Assembly (NCBI GenBank): GCA_030770535.1
Contig: JASVEC010000093.1
Coordinates: 1 to 63,477, forward strand
Direction of reading: 5' to 3'
DNA: 63,477 bases
Source: Batkoa obscura
Taxonomy: Eukaryota > Entomophthoromycota > Entomophthoromycetes > Entomophthorales > Batkoaceae
Shown here: one piece after another, positions 1 to 11,141 of the stretch
Layout: each line of letters starts with the position of its first letter
How positions within the stretch are numbered: the first letter of the stretch is position 1
Translations under genes and position numbers: made by a program
Notes under the pieces: generated by a model
The model's input: the letters and a program-made list of their open reading frames with translations, nothing else
Databases searched by the model: none
What the model was told of the DNA's origin: nothing

Positions 1-539
1 TCTTTCCAAGCATTACATGTTTGTACATCCCATCCATTATTGGGATAATTCCATTCATTATTAATATCAGGCATTATAGGCATAACATCAACCGATGGGT
101 AATGCGGATCAACAATAATATTGTTGGTAGGATAAACAGGGGAGATAGGTGGTTTATTACCACAAGATAAATGAGAATAACTACCATAGGGGTTACATCC
201 AGCGTGACAATAATCTGGTCCAGAACCACAGTAGCCAAATTGGGAACAGCAAGGAGCATCAAAAGGGCAATGAGAGTTTGTAGAGCATCTTTTAATATCA
301 GAGTTAGTATGTTGCTCGTGATGTATTGGTGGTTTATAGTTAAAACAACTGTGTGGCATAAAACTTGATCCAAAATTACAACCCACGCCACAGTGCTCCC
401 AACTAGAACCACAATAGCCAAACTGTGAACAGCATGGTGCCTCATATCCACACTTCCCTCCATTGTCGCATCTTTCTTGTGCTAATATAGTGCTTAGACT
501 GAAAATAAATAATACTGATGCTAAAAATAGTTTATACAT
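1..539 (-). CDS. Secreted chitin-binding protein with two CBM18 (hevein-type) domains, 3' end outside the window
   Basis: Read on the minus strand from ATG at 539-537. The first 20 or so residues (MYKLFLASVLFIFSLSTILA) are a clear signal peptide. Two cysteine-rich modules follow, each with the chitin-binding type 1 core: CCSQFGYCGSSWEHC near residue 37 and CCSQFGYCGSGPDYC near residue 100. The aromatic residues in this core are the usual sugar-binding positions of the family. A Pro/Asn-rich linker follows and the frame is still open at base 1, so the C-terminal part, perhaps a catalytic domain such as a polysaccharide deacetylase, cannot be seen. No intron is needed. The protein should be secreted and bind chitin or chitosan in a cell wall. 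A TATA-like box lies about 80 bases upstream. The domain call is firm and the full function is unknown. Confidence 0.88.
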   Translation of the reverse strand, partial: MYKLFLASVLFIFSLSTILAQERCDNGGKCGYEAPCCSQFGYCGSSWEHCGVGCNFGSSFMPHSCFNYKPPIHHEQHTNSDIKRCSTNSHCPFDAPCCSQFGYCGSGPDYCHAGCNPYGSYSHLSCGNKPPISPVYPTNNIIVDPHYPSVDVMPIMPDINNEWNYPNNGWDVQTCNAWK

Positions 540-1487
540 GAGATTAGTTATTAATTATATATGACTTGATTGAGATAAATTGAAAAATAAATAGAAAAGA
601 AAATGAGTTTATAGCGTTTATATACTCCCCTTAGTTATCCCATTGGTATTCCTTTATTACTCTCATCCTTTTAAATTAAAATTTATTTCAACTCTCAATT
701 GTGTCTGAACCAAAATTTTAAGTGGAGTTATTTTGATCAGCAAAATTCAAACTAAATTTGCTAATGACATTAAAATTTAGGAGAATTAGCAATCAAACAA
801 CGGAAAAATTCAAGTATTGAAATAGTAGTAATTTTTAGTCTACAATTAAAATAATAGCAATTCATAATTATTGATCAAACTAGTAATTTAAAAGTTGTAA
901 TTTTAACGTTTGATTTTAAAGTTTGGTTTATAAGTGCTACTATTAGAAAAATATTGGAATAGTATGTACTAGATTAAAATCCTTTATGTTACTTTTTCTA
1001 TTTGAACTTTTTTTAATTCAAAATATTTGGTAAGCAAAAGCAATATTTACAAATATCTTAATCCTCATCTATCCCTTTCTTTGTCAAAATTTCTCCAACA
1101 AAAAAGACTTGAGAGTGTCCAATTTTTTTAGATTTTAGTATTCATAACATCTCTATTAATAGCTCTTTGTTTAAAAGTTTAAATATTACAAATCGTGACA
1201 AGTAAATAGCATCTTAACTTATAAAATAAAATAATCCATTATCAAACGATTTCAAATATAAATTAAATATGTAGTTTTATTCTCAATAGTTTAAATGCTG
1301 TAGTAAAGCTAAAGTTCAATGTTTCAAACAATTAATCTTTAAATGGACTTATACTTTTATCTTAAGATATGTATAAAGCTTTGAGTTTTCAAAAGATAAA
1401 GCCAAAATTGTTTATAGAATAAGAAGGATAAAATACTAATGTATTACCTAAAAAATCGCTTCAAATTCAAGTCAACTATCCATTTTT
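540..1487. other. Intergenic region without a recognised gene
   Basis: AT-rich DNA between the CBM18 gene start and the 3' end of the bHLH gene. Apart from the TATA-type box I see no open frame, RNA gene or repeat here. Confidence 0.5.
618..625 (-). promoter_or_regulatory. TATA-type box of the CBM18 gene
   Basis: Coding-strand GTATATAA, 79 bases before the ATG. The same octamer precedes the other secreted-protein genes in the window. Confidence 0.5.
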
Positions 1488-3118
1488 CTAACTAGGATTA
1501 TAATTTAATTTAGCCAATGTATTTGGAACCCTTGGAAACTCATTACAATCCTCTTCAATCCCGAATTTTCTTTTCAATTTTTTCAACATTTCAGCCTTAA
1601 CAAAATATTCCTCTTCCTGCTTTAAAAGTATTTCACAAGCCCCATTCAAAATAGATGATTGAGATTGTACTTTTTCCTCGCCACTACAATCCTTTAAAAC
1701 ATTGGCAAGCTCTTTAAACATTGCTGTTAATGCTGCTCTTCTCTTTTGTTCCGAAGCTTGATGGACTAATCGTTTTCTTTTAACTATTTGTTCAAAACTA
1801 GGTGCATAGTTCAATCCGAGTGCGGCTGAATTACCTTCCACAATTAATTGATAATTTGATTTCGTAGACAATTGAGTAGCACTTAAATTGGTATTCACAC
1901 CAGCTGGCATAATTGCTGGACTAATCAATGGTCGATGGTTACTAGGTCGTCGTCTATTAGTTGGATAGCGTTTTTTAATTTCTTGATCTTTTGTAGGAAT
2001 TTGACTTGTTTCATTTTTTCCTTTATTTCCTTGTGGATTACCAATGGATTCAACGTCATCTTCTGGTATGACCGGTGGGATGACTGCTTTTAGTTTTGAA
2101 GTGGATAATGGGTTAGCTATAAATGGTTCGGCTGTTATGTTCTCTTTAATATCTAAACCAGTACCATTCGATAAACGAGAACTCATTAAGTTTAATGGGG
2201 TAATGATGGATTTTGTTTTATTTTGAATAGAAGCCATATTAGTTGCTATAATATTACCATTTACACTCATATGATCGTTATGATTATTTATACTGTTAAC
2301 AGTTTGGTCTAATTCTATATTATTATTCACATTGAGATCAGTGCTTTTAATAGTTATATCTTGATTGTTTAGATTATTGATAATGTTAGCATTGAGTTCT
2401 GAAATAGTAATATCTTCATCATAAGTAGCTATTGGAACATTATTATCTTTTAGGTCAATATCTGGGATATCCTAAAGCAAATATTAATTAATGATAATTA
2501 GTAATCAAAGTAAAATAAATATACTTTTTGTAAATTAAAATTGTTTAACATATTTAAATGACCAGAGTTGGGCAAAGACCAAAACTTATTAATATAAGGG
2601 TTTACTACCGGAGAAAACAGAGTGTTATCTATCATATAGACAGGAGGAGTAAAATTACCAGGGTGGTGATGTTCATTGTTGTTTAATGAATTTAAAAAAG
2701 GTTGGTTATTGTATTCCATTAAATTTAAATTTAAATTCAGATGATTCATAGTATTCGTTTCATTATTTAGAGTATTATTTAAGCTTGTATTTATAGTACT
2801 GTAATTATTTTGATGAATGGTAGTTATGCCATTCCATTGAGGGGTATTGAAATGTATATGATGATTTGGTGGGTTTAAATTAATATTATTTAATAGCCCC
2901 GGATTATAATACAATTTATCTTGATTTTCCAAGTTTTGTAAATAGTTGACCACTTTATTAATATCTTCCGATTTTAATATTAAGTTACTAGAATCTAAAT
3001 TGGTATCATCGATACACTTGGTATTATCCTTAAAATGCTTAATAAATTTATTTAATAAATTTATAGAATTAGTTACTTCATCAGTTTCTTTATTAAATGT
3101 AGCTTCATTATAATTCAT
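1488..3118 (-). CDS. Basic helix-loop-helix transcription factor
   Basis: Two exons (3118-2525 and 2471-1488) joined across a 53-base GT-AG intron (2472-2524, phase 0) give about 525 residues. The bHLH domain is near the C-terminus, about residues 428-490. Its basic region KRKRLVHQASEQKRR has the H-x3-E-x3-R pattern that contacts E-box DNA in this family. Helix 1 (FKELANVL), a loop and helix 2 (SSILNGACEILLKQEEE) follow, and the second helix runs into a charged, coiled-coil-like extension. The rest is low-complexity, rich in Asn, Ile and Ser, with no recognised domain. It should be a nuclear DNA-binding dimer. It is transcribed divergently from the ZCCHC9-like gene across about 810 bases. Family is sure; orthology to a named factor is not. 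Confidence 0.85.
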
Positions 3119-3927
3119 ACTAAATTTTAAAAACAGTAAAGATTGAACATTTTATTTTAACAGAAGTAATTACTTTTTTTCAACGTGGTAAAACGATTGG
3201 TGATTAATGGCTTCACTAATAAATTAGATTAGAATTGCTTTTAAAATCTTTTAATATTTGAACAGATTTTATTTAAATGTAAGCCATTTCAATTAAATTT
3301 TGAATTTTCTCATTTATGTCAGAATTAAAGATCAAGAATAAATTAAGTTTGATTGGAATATTACATTTTTAATCCTGATATAAATGAAAAGATCTAAAAT
3401 TTAGTTAAAACAATTTACATCTAAATGAAATAATTACTTTCATTGTTATTTTTATCAATACTTTTTAAAGTCAAAATTACTTAAGTTTAGTTTGTCTGAA
3501 GCAAACATCAAACTGTTTATTTGAAGTTAACTTGAATCCAAAAATAACATTAACAGAATAAAATCATTATAACTAGTTAAAATAAAAAGAAATATAGAAT
3601 TCTTTTTTGTTTTTGTTTAACCACTATCTTTTCCATTATTTCTACTGGAAAAAAACGGACAAATAAACTTCTAAGACAACTTCTAATAAATAGAATATTT
3701 TGTACTATATTATTAAGCTTCTTTTGTAAGTCAATTCCTCCAATTTAATAACTTCTATTCATCTATCAAACTAAATAACAACTATGAATTTTTGGTTTTC
3801 AAGCATCAAACTATCATAAATAACTTCACTAAAATTCATTAATTACATTTCATTTGCTTAAAAAATTCCATCAAAAATTCTCCACTCACTTCGGAAACGC
3901 TTCATTTTCAATAAAAATAAATCCAAA

Positions 3928-4795
3928 ATGACCCGCTTTGCAAGATATAAAAAAACGTATTTAGAAGCGGATGGTTTTAAAGGAAAAGGGACTTCAAGTA
4001 ATCAACCAAAATTAGATCATCAAGGTAAGAAAGATTCTAATATTCTTTATTAAACTTAAAAATTAAATATTTTAAAACATTAGCAAAAAGATCCGATATT
4101 AGAAGGGAAAAAAGAAAATATGATAGAAACTCAAAGATGGTACTGATTGAATATTAAAAAATAAAGCACAGAATTTTAACTAATATAACTACCAACTAGG
4201 TCTGTTTCAATTGTCGAAAACCAGGCCATAGTGTTAAAGATTGTCCCACCAATTCAACTGCAAATCCAAATTTAGATACCGAATTAGATACTGTTGAGTT
4301 AGCGACTGGTATCTGTTATCATTGCGGTACAATGGAACATAGCTCAAAAAATTGTGATCATATTAATAGAAAAAGTAAACCCAGTTATGTTAAAAATAGC
4401 ATTTCTATTAACACGGTCATTTAGAACACCCATTTAAGTTTGCTACTTGCTTTTTATGTCGAGAAGACGGTCATTTAGCTAGTAAATGTAAAAATAATAT
4501 TAATGGCTTATATCCCAATGGTGGTGGTTGTAAACATTGTGATTCAAAAGACCATTTTGCCAAAGATTGTGAGATGGAAAAGAAAGGTAATAACTAATTT
4601 TCTTATTTTCAAAAAATAAATAGAATATTCCTTTTTTTAGATGAAGATGTTGCTGAAGTTGGTACAATGGACTTGAATTTAGGAGCTGATGATGATGATG
4701 TATTTTTAGAAATGTATAAAAAACAAGCGAATAAAAGAAGTAAAATTCCAGAAAAGAAAGTAGTAAAGAAAAAAGCTAAAGTGGTGAATTTTTAA
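3928..4795 (+). CDS. ZCCHC9-like CCHC zinc-knuckle RNA-binding protein
   Basis: Five exons: 3928-4024, 4084-4139, 4200-4374, 4425-4586 and 4641-4795, with GT-AG introns of 50-60 bases that keep the frame. The protein carries four zinc knuckles in the order known from ZCCHC9: CFNCRKPGHSVKDC, CYHCGTMEHSSKNC, CFLCREDGHLASKC and CKHCDSKDHFAKDC. The linker INGLYPNGGGCKHC corresponds to the conserved KGLYADGGGCKLC of animal ZCCHC9, and the protein ends KVVNF as that family does. Such proteins bind RNA and are linked to the nucleolus and exosome. The individual frames are too short to show up as one long open frame. The call is confident because knuckle spacing, linker and C-terminus all agree. Confidence 0.9.
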
Positions 4796-4857
4796 TAATT
4801 GTTATTATTTTTAAATAAAATGGTTTGTTATAGAGTAAATTAAATGGATTATTTTTG

Positions 4858-5450
4858 TTAATTGATAGACAGCATTTGCTCTTTAATGGTAGAGTAAGAA
4901 CTATTCTTTTCTTCTGTTAAATAATTTAAAGTTTCATCGATATCACATAAGTTTAGTAATAAATTAGATACTCTAGTAGTTGGTTGCACTAAAGTAGTAT
5001 AATAGTACCTCAAGGTAAAAATGGGTTGGTTATTAAAAAAGCTGACAACAACTTTTATAGAATCATCTATAAAAGATTTTTGATTAATTATATAAATTAA
5101 AAAATAACCTTCGTTACTAACAAGTTCCGTTATTTAATCATTCATGGCATTTATAAACCATCTGCCTTGAGGATAATATAGCTTGATATCTTGTTCACTT
5201 TCCATCAATAAATCAGAATTGGACTTATACAGTTTATAAGTAAAATAAACAGTTAGGGAGATGTATTTTTTGTTTAAGAGTTTTACTAATAGTTTCTCCA
5301 TTCAAATAGCGCTCAAAAATGGAAAAAGTGATGAAATAAAAAAAAACACTCCTAGCTGCTAATAATCATACATATTGAATTTTTAAAAGCTAACTAGTAG
5401 CATTTAATTGAATTCCAGTTGATTTTAAATCTTAATCTTTCTGTTGTCAT
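4858..5450 (-). pseudogene. Probable broken host gene carrying a MITE
   Basis: On the minus strand, coding-like sequence starts with MTTERLRFKINWNSIKCY at 5450, breaks at a stop, is interrupted by a GGGG-MITE (about 5253-5354), resumes with LLMESEQDIKLYYPQGRWF, meets a TAA at 5134-5136, and continues for 91 codons (TTRVSNLLLNLCDIDETL) to a stop at 4858. Composition on both sides of the MITE looks like the neighbouring genes. A 42-base intron with a weak GTTTAT donor could remove the TAA, but it would not explain the upstream stop or the insertion. I do not recognise the family. It is convergent with the ZCCHC9-like gene, 62 bases away. It could also be a chance open stretch. Confidence 0.35.
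5253..5354 (+). mobile_element. GGGG-MITE copy 1
   Basis: About 100 bases with the family core (TTTTACTAATAG, CAAATAGCGCT, GGAAAAAGTGATGAA). The ends are degenerate. It lies inside the probable broken host gene. Confidence 0.75.
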
Positions 5451-6709
5451 TTTCTATTTTACTATATCAATTACTAAAAAGGCTTATAATCCGGACCACT
5501 TGATTCATTTGAAGTGAAAATTTATTTAAACCAAAACCTTAACTACAAACACGGAAACATACTTACAACCAATATAGAACCCATGAATATTATAATTAAC
5601 AACCCAATGGATCCATTTCATCACCACTATGGGAATCATTAGACGAATAAACATATATGGTTTAATTTATGTGACACTAACAGTAAAACCCTTATTATAT
5701 ATTATAATAGCACTGCTAGATAACTTAAAATATACAAAATTAAAATAATCAGAATCAGAATAAAAAATCAGATCGTAATTTTATTTGATGATAGCTCACT
5801 ATTAAATCCCATAAAAATTATTTAACGTCTATATAAATCCCATTTCAGCTAAACATACTTCATCAGGCTTAAGTCAATATAGCCATATATAAACTAATAC
5901 CAAAGCTAATCTATTAATAATTTAAATCAATTTTAACCTTCTTTCTTTTTCTATCCTAATATTATATAAAATATAGACCAATGAGTAAAATGAATAACAT
6001 AACAAAATCATGTTGATAAAAGCCACATCTTACTTCTTTTTTCCTAACATTTCAAGGTGTTATTTTACTGTCCCTGATTTGTTTTATATAATCTACCCAA
6101 CTTTAGTAGAAAAAGTGAAAAGAGATCGTCAAATTGTGCTTTAAAAACGGAATGTTCGTCTCAAAAATAATTAAAAATACACATTAAAATGATCCCATTT
6201 TTAAACAAGTAAAGTAAATAAATGTTACATTAAGTAATGAAAATAACTTTTGTACTCAAACAAAATGACCATCAGTTAAAATAGCATTATAGAAAACATA
6301 TTTAACAAATTATTTGAATAAGATGTAGAAACTATTTTATTCAACTTTGCTATATTACTATTTATGACTGATTTCATAACTCAACTGTCTTTAAACTTCA
6401 TACAAGAGAATTGATAAACACACTTCAATCTATCACAAGAGTAACTCAAGAACTGGAAATTGCCATGTATACAATGATTCTTATCATACTTTATCAAGAA
6501 ATTATTAAGACTAACAATCAAGCTATAAAGATACTAAAAGTTAACAAAGAAAGATTTTTTTTGATTTTTAAGCCACTGCTAATATTTACCAAATTTAAGC
6601 CTTCCAATGGATCTTATGAAATTATGGGACTTTATCCTTCAATTTAGTTTTTATTTGAACTAAATTTTGATACTTTAGTTTTAATCCATAAAACAATCTT
6701 TCCAATAGT
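5451..6709. other. Intergenic region without a recognised gene
   Basis: AT-rich. A 78-codon open frame at 6411-6647 has no recognisable features and is probably chance. I see nothing else here. Confidence 0.5.
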
Positions 6710-7177
6710 ATGTTTTTTTTCAACCCTATCAAAGCCACTATAGTCAACAATCTTAAAACTGGTATTTCAACTAGTTTTAAACGTTATCGTCATGAAGTTA
6801 GTAAAGCAATCATTTATGATACCAAAACTTTAGAAGATGGCTCCAAATTTATATCTCGAGTCCCATCAATGGAACCTAAGCTCAGTCAGTTACCACCTGC
6901 TCTTAATCTTAAAGGACCAAAGGGTAATTTTCGCCAATTAACGGATATGGAAATCAAAGAAATGCAAAGATTAAGATTAGAAGATCCAGCTCTTTGGACG
7001 CGCTCGAAATTAGCTAAAAAATTTAATTGTGCTGAAAGACAAGTTTATTTAAAAGCTAAGGCTAATCATGAATATCATCAATGTTTACAAGAGAAACAAA
7101 AATTAGAATGGCAAAAATTAGGATTTAAACGTCAATTGATTTTTATTAACCGTCAAAGAAGACGTGCTGAATGGTAA
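6710..7177 (+). CDS. MRPL20: Mitochondrial large-subunit ribosomal protein mL58 (MRPL20)
   Basis: A single uninterrupted frame of 155 residues. The N-terminus is basic and lacks acidic residues, as expected of a mitochondrial targeting sequence. The core matches the fungal MRP-L20 family: LPPALNLKGPKGNFRQLT, then MQRLRLEDPALWTRSKLAKK, then a cysteine-containing NCAERQVYLKAKA segment and a basic C-terminal helix rich in Arg, Lys and Gln. Yeast MRPL20 is of similar size. It should be part of the mitoribosomal large subunit. Its 3' end faces the 3' end of PMS1 across about 330 bases. This protein is specific to fungi, which supports the fungal assignment. Confidence 0.88.
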   Translation: MFFFNPIKATIVNNLKTGISTSFKRYRHEVSKAIIYDTKTLEDGSKFISRVPSMEPKLSQLPPALNLKGPKGNFRQLTDMEIKEMQRLRLEDPALWTRSKLAKKFNCAERQVYLKAKANHEYHQCLQEKQKLEWQKLGFKRQLIFINRQRRRAEW

Positions 7178-7510
7178 CCAAGTATAGAGTAAAAAAAGGT
7201 TAAACAAAGTTCTACTAAAATAAAATAAGATAATAAAATTTTAATTTTTTGGATTATTATTCTATTATTCTACTAACTTATTTACTAGGTTTTGTTCTTT
7301 TTAGATTATGTAGGCTATTAAAGTTTTATTTTTATTATCAGTAATAAGTTTTTAATAATAATAATAATAATCAATCAATTGATCAATTAATCAAAAATAA
7401 TTTAAATAAAAGTTCCATTTTTATTAAATTATTAGAACCTTAAAAGCAAGATACAAAATAATCATTATTCTTGATATTACTACAAAAATTGAGTTTTAAT
7501 CCACCAATGC
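7178..7510. other. Convergent 3' intergenic region
   Basis: AT-rich DNA between the MRPL20 and PMS1 3' ends, with a short ATA-type trinucleotide run near 7354-7370. It presumably holds the 3' UTRs of both genes. No gene seen. Confidence 0.5.
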
Positions 7511-8420
7511 CTACTGGTCATCTTTTCCAGTGTTATCTAATGTCATCAAATGTCTTAACGTTGGTCTACCATGGGGACAATTCCATGGCAATGGCAATGT
7601 ACCTAAGTTTTGTACAATTTGCTTCATCTTCCCATTTTTTAAAAAATCCCCAATCATAACCGATTTCCTACAAGCCATAGAAGCTAATTTCAAATCTAAT
7701 TTACTACCTTTAAATGCTAACCCATTTTCAAATTGAATAATTTTCTTTTTTTTAGCTGTATTGTCTTCAATCGGATTCATTGTTAAATTATGAATTAATT
7801 GTTCTAAATCTTCAATTTCAAAATTTACTTTATTACTTATTGGTATTGAAATCAATTCTAATCTTTTGCCTGGTTCATTCGATTCTTTATATGTTATTTG
7901 ATATCCTTGTTTAGATAAATAATTTAAATTTTCTATTGCTATCAATTCATCTGTGATAGGTAATTGCAATTTCTTTGGTACAGCTAAACGTTGACGTGGT
8001 ATCTGTTCTGTAATTGAATGATGTAATTTAGTATAATTATAAATTTCATCAGCTGCATGTTGATCAATTATAAATAATTCATTTTGTAATTTAGTAATAA
8101 TAAAACCTAAATTAAATTGACCGATGATTTCCATTGAATTAAAATCTTTTTTAGGATCAATATTAAAGTGATTTGATAATTCAATTTCTTGTTTAATTTT
8201 TAATATATTCTCTTTAATCTCCTCTTCTATTATTTCTTCTTTTTCTTCATCATTAAAAGAATATTTAGTTAAATCTTCCATATTCCAGTTTAATACTAAT
8301 GCACTATCATTATTTATATAAATTTCTTTAGTTATAGTAAGCTCATCTAAGATATCCGTTGTTTCTCTAGTTACAAATGAATTTGAATCATATGGCACTA
8401 TAGTATGTGTTTTATTAACT

Positions 8421-8455
<35 letters not shown>

Positions 8456-10006
8456 TGAATCTTGAAGTGTTAATTCTATAGGTTCTTCTTTAATTCGTTT
8501 CCTTGTATACTCTAAACTTTTATTAGCTTCAGTCTGATTGCTTAAAGTAGATAATTCATTATTATCATTATTATTAACTAACACTCTATTATTCAGAGGT
8601 GCTATATTATTATTATTATTATTATTATTATTATCATTCAATGAAATATCTTTAGATTCTCTTTTTATACCATTAATATTTATATATTCTCGATTATTAC
8701 AATCTGTTTTATTTAAACTTAACTTTAATGATGGATTATTATTCTCTATCAATCTCTCTGCTGTAATAACAAAATCTTTAATAGTATTATCCTTTTTGAT
8801 CTCATTATTATCATTTGTATCCTTATTTAATCGTTTACCATTTTCTTTCAAACTATTAATGGAATTATTAATGGGTATATTTCCTTGTTCACTATCTAAT
8901 AATTCACAACATTGCTGTTTAATTTGAATTAATATTTCATTTTCATGATGTAACAAAATTGTTCTTTTATCAGGTGTTAAATTCACATCATATTGATTTG
9001 GATTAATAATTAAATTACCGATTAAAATCGGATATCGATTAGAATATCTTAATTTATAAATATCATTAATCATTTTAGTTAATTTAATTAAATGACAAGG
9101 CCGTTGATTAATATAAATAAATTGTCTATCTGATGTAGTCCTACCTGCCCCATTAATAGTTTTAGATAAAATACCTTCAAATTGTACTTGAATTATTTCT
9201 GTTTCTTTTTCTTCTTCTTTTTCTTCTTTTAATTCAAATGAAAATTTAAACTTAGTAAAATAATTTAAATTAACTGCTCCAAATAAACTAGTATAATTAA
9301 GCATTAAATCATTCCCGTTTTTTGTTAATAAAACTAAACTTTGTTTTCCTTTAGCATCTATATTAGTTACTTTAAACCTAATATTTGTATTAATTAATGC
9401 GTATATTTGAATCAATTGTAATCCTTTTGTGTATGCTTTTTTAATATTCCTTAATAAATCTTTATATCTAACTGGAAACCTTTTAAATAAATTAGTTACT
9501 TTAACTGTTGTACCTTTTTTCCTTGATGTCACTTGAGTCTCCATAATATTTCCTAAGCTATCAAAAGTAAGTTGAAACCCTTTGGAACTTACTGCATCAA
9601 CACTAGTAATTAAACTGATATCTGCAACAGAACATAAAGAATTAAAAGCTTCACCACGAAACCCAAGTGATTGAATAGTTAATATATCTTCAAAATCTTT
9701 TAATTTGGATGTGGAATGACGTTGTCCAATAGTATCAAAATTGCTTTCTTCAATACCACTACCATCATCTGAAATTTCAATGGAATTTAAACCATTATCT
9801 TTAAAATGAATTTCTATTGATTTTAAATAAATAAAAATAATATAAAATAGAAAGTCAATTAATAATTAATAATTACCAATATTTTTAGAATTAGCATCAA
9901 TTGAGTTTTCAATTAATTCTTTTAATGCGGAACTCATATCTAATATAACTTGACCTGAACATAATTTATTGATAGATCGTTTATCAAGGTGATGAAGTTG
10001 ACTCAT
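7511..10006 (-). CDS. PMS1: DNA mismatch repair protein PMS1 (MutL homologue)
   Basis: Exon 1 is 10006-9877 and exon 2 is 9813-7511, with a 63-base intron 9814-9876 (phase 1), giving 810 residues. The N-terminal GHKL ATPase motifs are intact: ELIENSIDA (about residue 30), DDGSGIEES (about 59) and GFRGEAF (about 94). GTTVKVTNLFKRFPVRYKDL (about residue 144) is typical of PMS1/PMS2. The C-terminal endonuclease motif DQHAADEIYNY is at about 627, ACRK near 760 and CPHGRPT near 793, so it should be a nicking MutL-alpha subunit partnered by MLH1. The linker between the two domains is unusually low in complexity, with runs of 9 and 11 asparagines. The gene shares a 247-base divergent promoter with PIG-P. 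The start is fixed by MSQLHHLDKRSINKLCSGQV, the usual MutL N-terminus. Confidence 0.95.
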
Positions 10007-10253
10007 TAATTGAAATAAAGATAATTATGCAAATAATAAGATGCGAAAAATTGAATTTTTTAAAATAGAAGAAATGAAAAGATAAAATTCAATTTAAAAA
10101 TTTTGAAATTTTACTAATTTAGAAGCAATCATTTAAAAGTTAAATTCTTAAATAAAATCAGGACTTAGAATTTTAATGAACTTTTTTTGTTTTTATTTAT
10201 TTTTAAAATAATTTTAAATTTTAAAACTTTTAACTTTCAAATATTTTAATAAA

Positions 10254-11020
10254 ATGTTATCGAATGTTCATGCTGATGGAGGTACATTAAGTTATTTATA
10301 TTATTACTTTATTAAAATTCAATTAAGTAAGAAGTAATTTTGTGGAAGGTTCCATTTGGTTAGAATATTATGGTTATTTTTTATATGTAATAACTAAACT
10401 TGGTTTTGGTAAATTCAATTAAATATAATAATAATAATAATAATAATAATGTAATTACTTTGTTATATATTAGCTATTTACTTTATATGGGCTTTTGTAC
10501 CAGATAAGATTCTTGAGGAATTTAAAATTACTTATTATCCATCAAAGTAAGTTTAATAATTTAACTTATTTCTTGTTTTATTATATTATATTATATTATA
10601 TTATATTATATTATATTATATTATATTATATTATATTATATTATATTATATTATATTATATTATTAAAATAAGATATTAATTTAATTTAATTTAACTTTT
10701 CATTTGTTTAGATATTGGTCTTTAGCTATTCCGGCTTTTTCCACTATTTTTTGTGTTTATTTTTATATCTTATTTTTAGGCTATATCTTACTGAAAACTC
10801 CAAGTTTTGATAATATTAATTACTTGACAGGTAAATATAAAATCATGTTCAATCAATCACTTAATTATATATTTATATTTATATTTATAAACTAATAATA
10901 CTAAATTAATTAGATTCCCAAGCAGTAGTAATTTATGAACCAAAATATTGTTGTAGTGAAAATTCAAGTGAAATTCATGATATTAGTATGGAAATTGTAA
11001 ATAAATGTTGTTACTATTAA
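10254..11020 (+). CDS. GPI19: GPI-GlcNAc transferase subunit P (PIG-P / GPI19)
   Basis: Five exons, none visible as a long frame: 10254-10281, 10364-10408, 10474-10546, 10712-10830 and 10914-11020. The joined protein reads EYYGYFLYVITKLGFAIYF, WAFVPDKILEEFKITYYPSK, YWSLAIPAFS, a second hydrophobic helix, then LLKTPSFDNINYLTGDSQ and a short tail with IHDISMEIVN. This is the PIG-P domain: two membrane helices around a short loop with the conserved WAFVPD, YYPSKYW and SLAIP blocks. The family is a subunit of the ER complex that makes GlcNAc-PI, the first step of GPI-anchor synthesis. Intron 3 contains a long (TTATA)n tract. The donor of intron 2 was chosen at 10409 because only that keeps the conserved frame. 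Confidence 0.9.
10577..10665. repeat. (TTATA)n microsatellite in an intron
   Basis: About 17 tandem copies of a 5-base unit inside intron 3 of the PIG-P gene. Confidence 0.9.
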
Positions 11021-11141
11021 ATAAAAATAAAAATAATAAATTAAATTAAAAAATAAATTAAATAATTTCAATTGTATAAATTGACTCTATAAAAAATAAT
11101 TTTATTAATATATAACTTGTTGTTTTTTCTTTTACTTTGAT

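Noticed and set aside
74-463. 129-codon minus-strand frame
   Set aside because: Out-of-frame shadow of the CBM18 gene, which has the signal peptide and chitin-binding motifs.
5130-5175. A 42-base intron to rescue the frame at 5134
   Set aside because: Donor GTTTAT is unlike the other donors, and upstream stop and MITE would remain.
6411-6647. 78-codon open frame before MRPL20
   Set aside because: Low-complexity composition, no recognisable motif, and overlaps the likely MRPL20 promoter.
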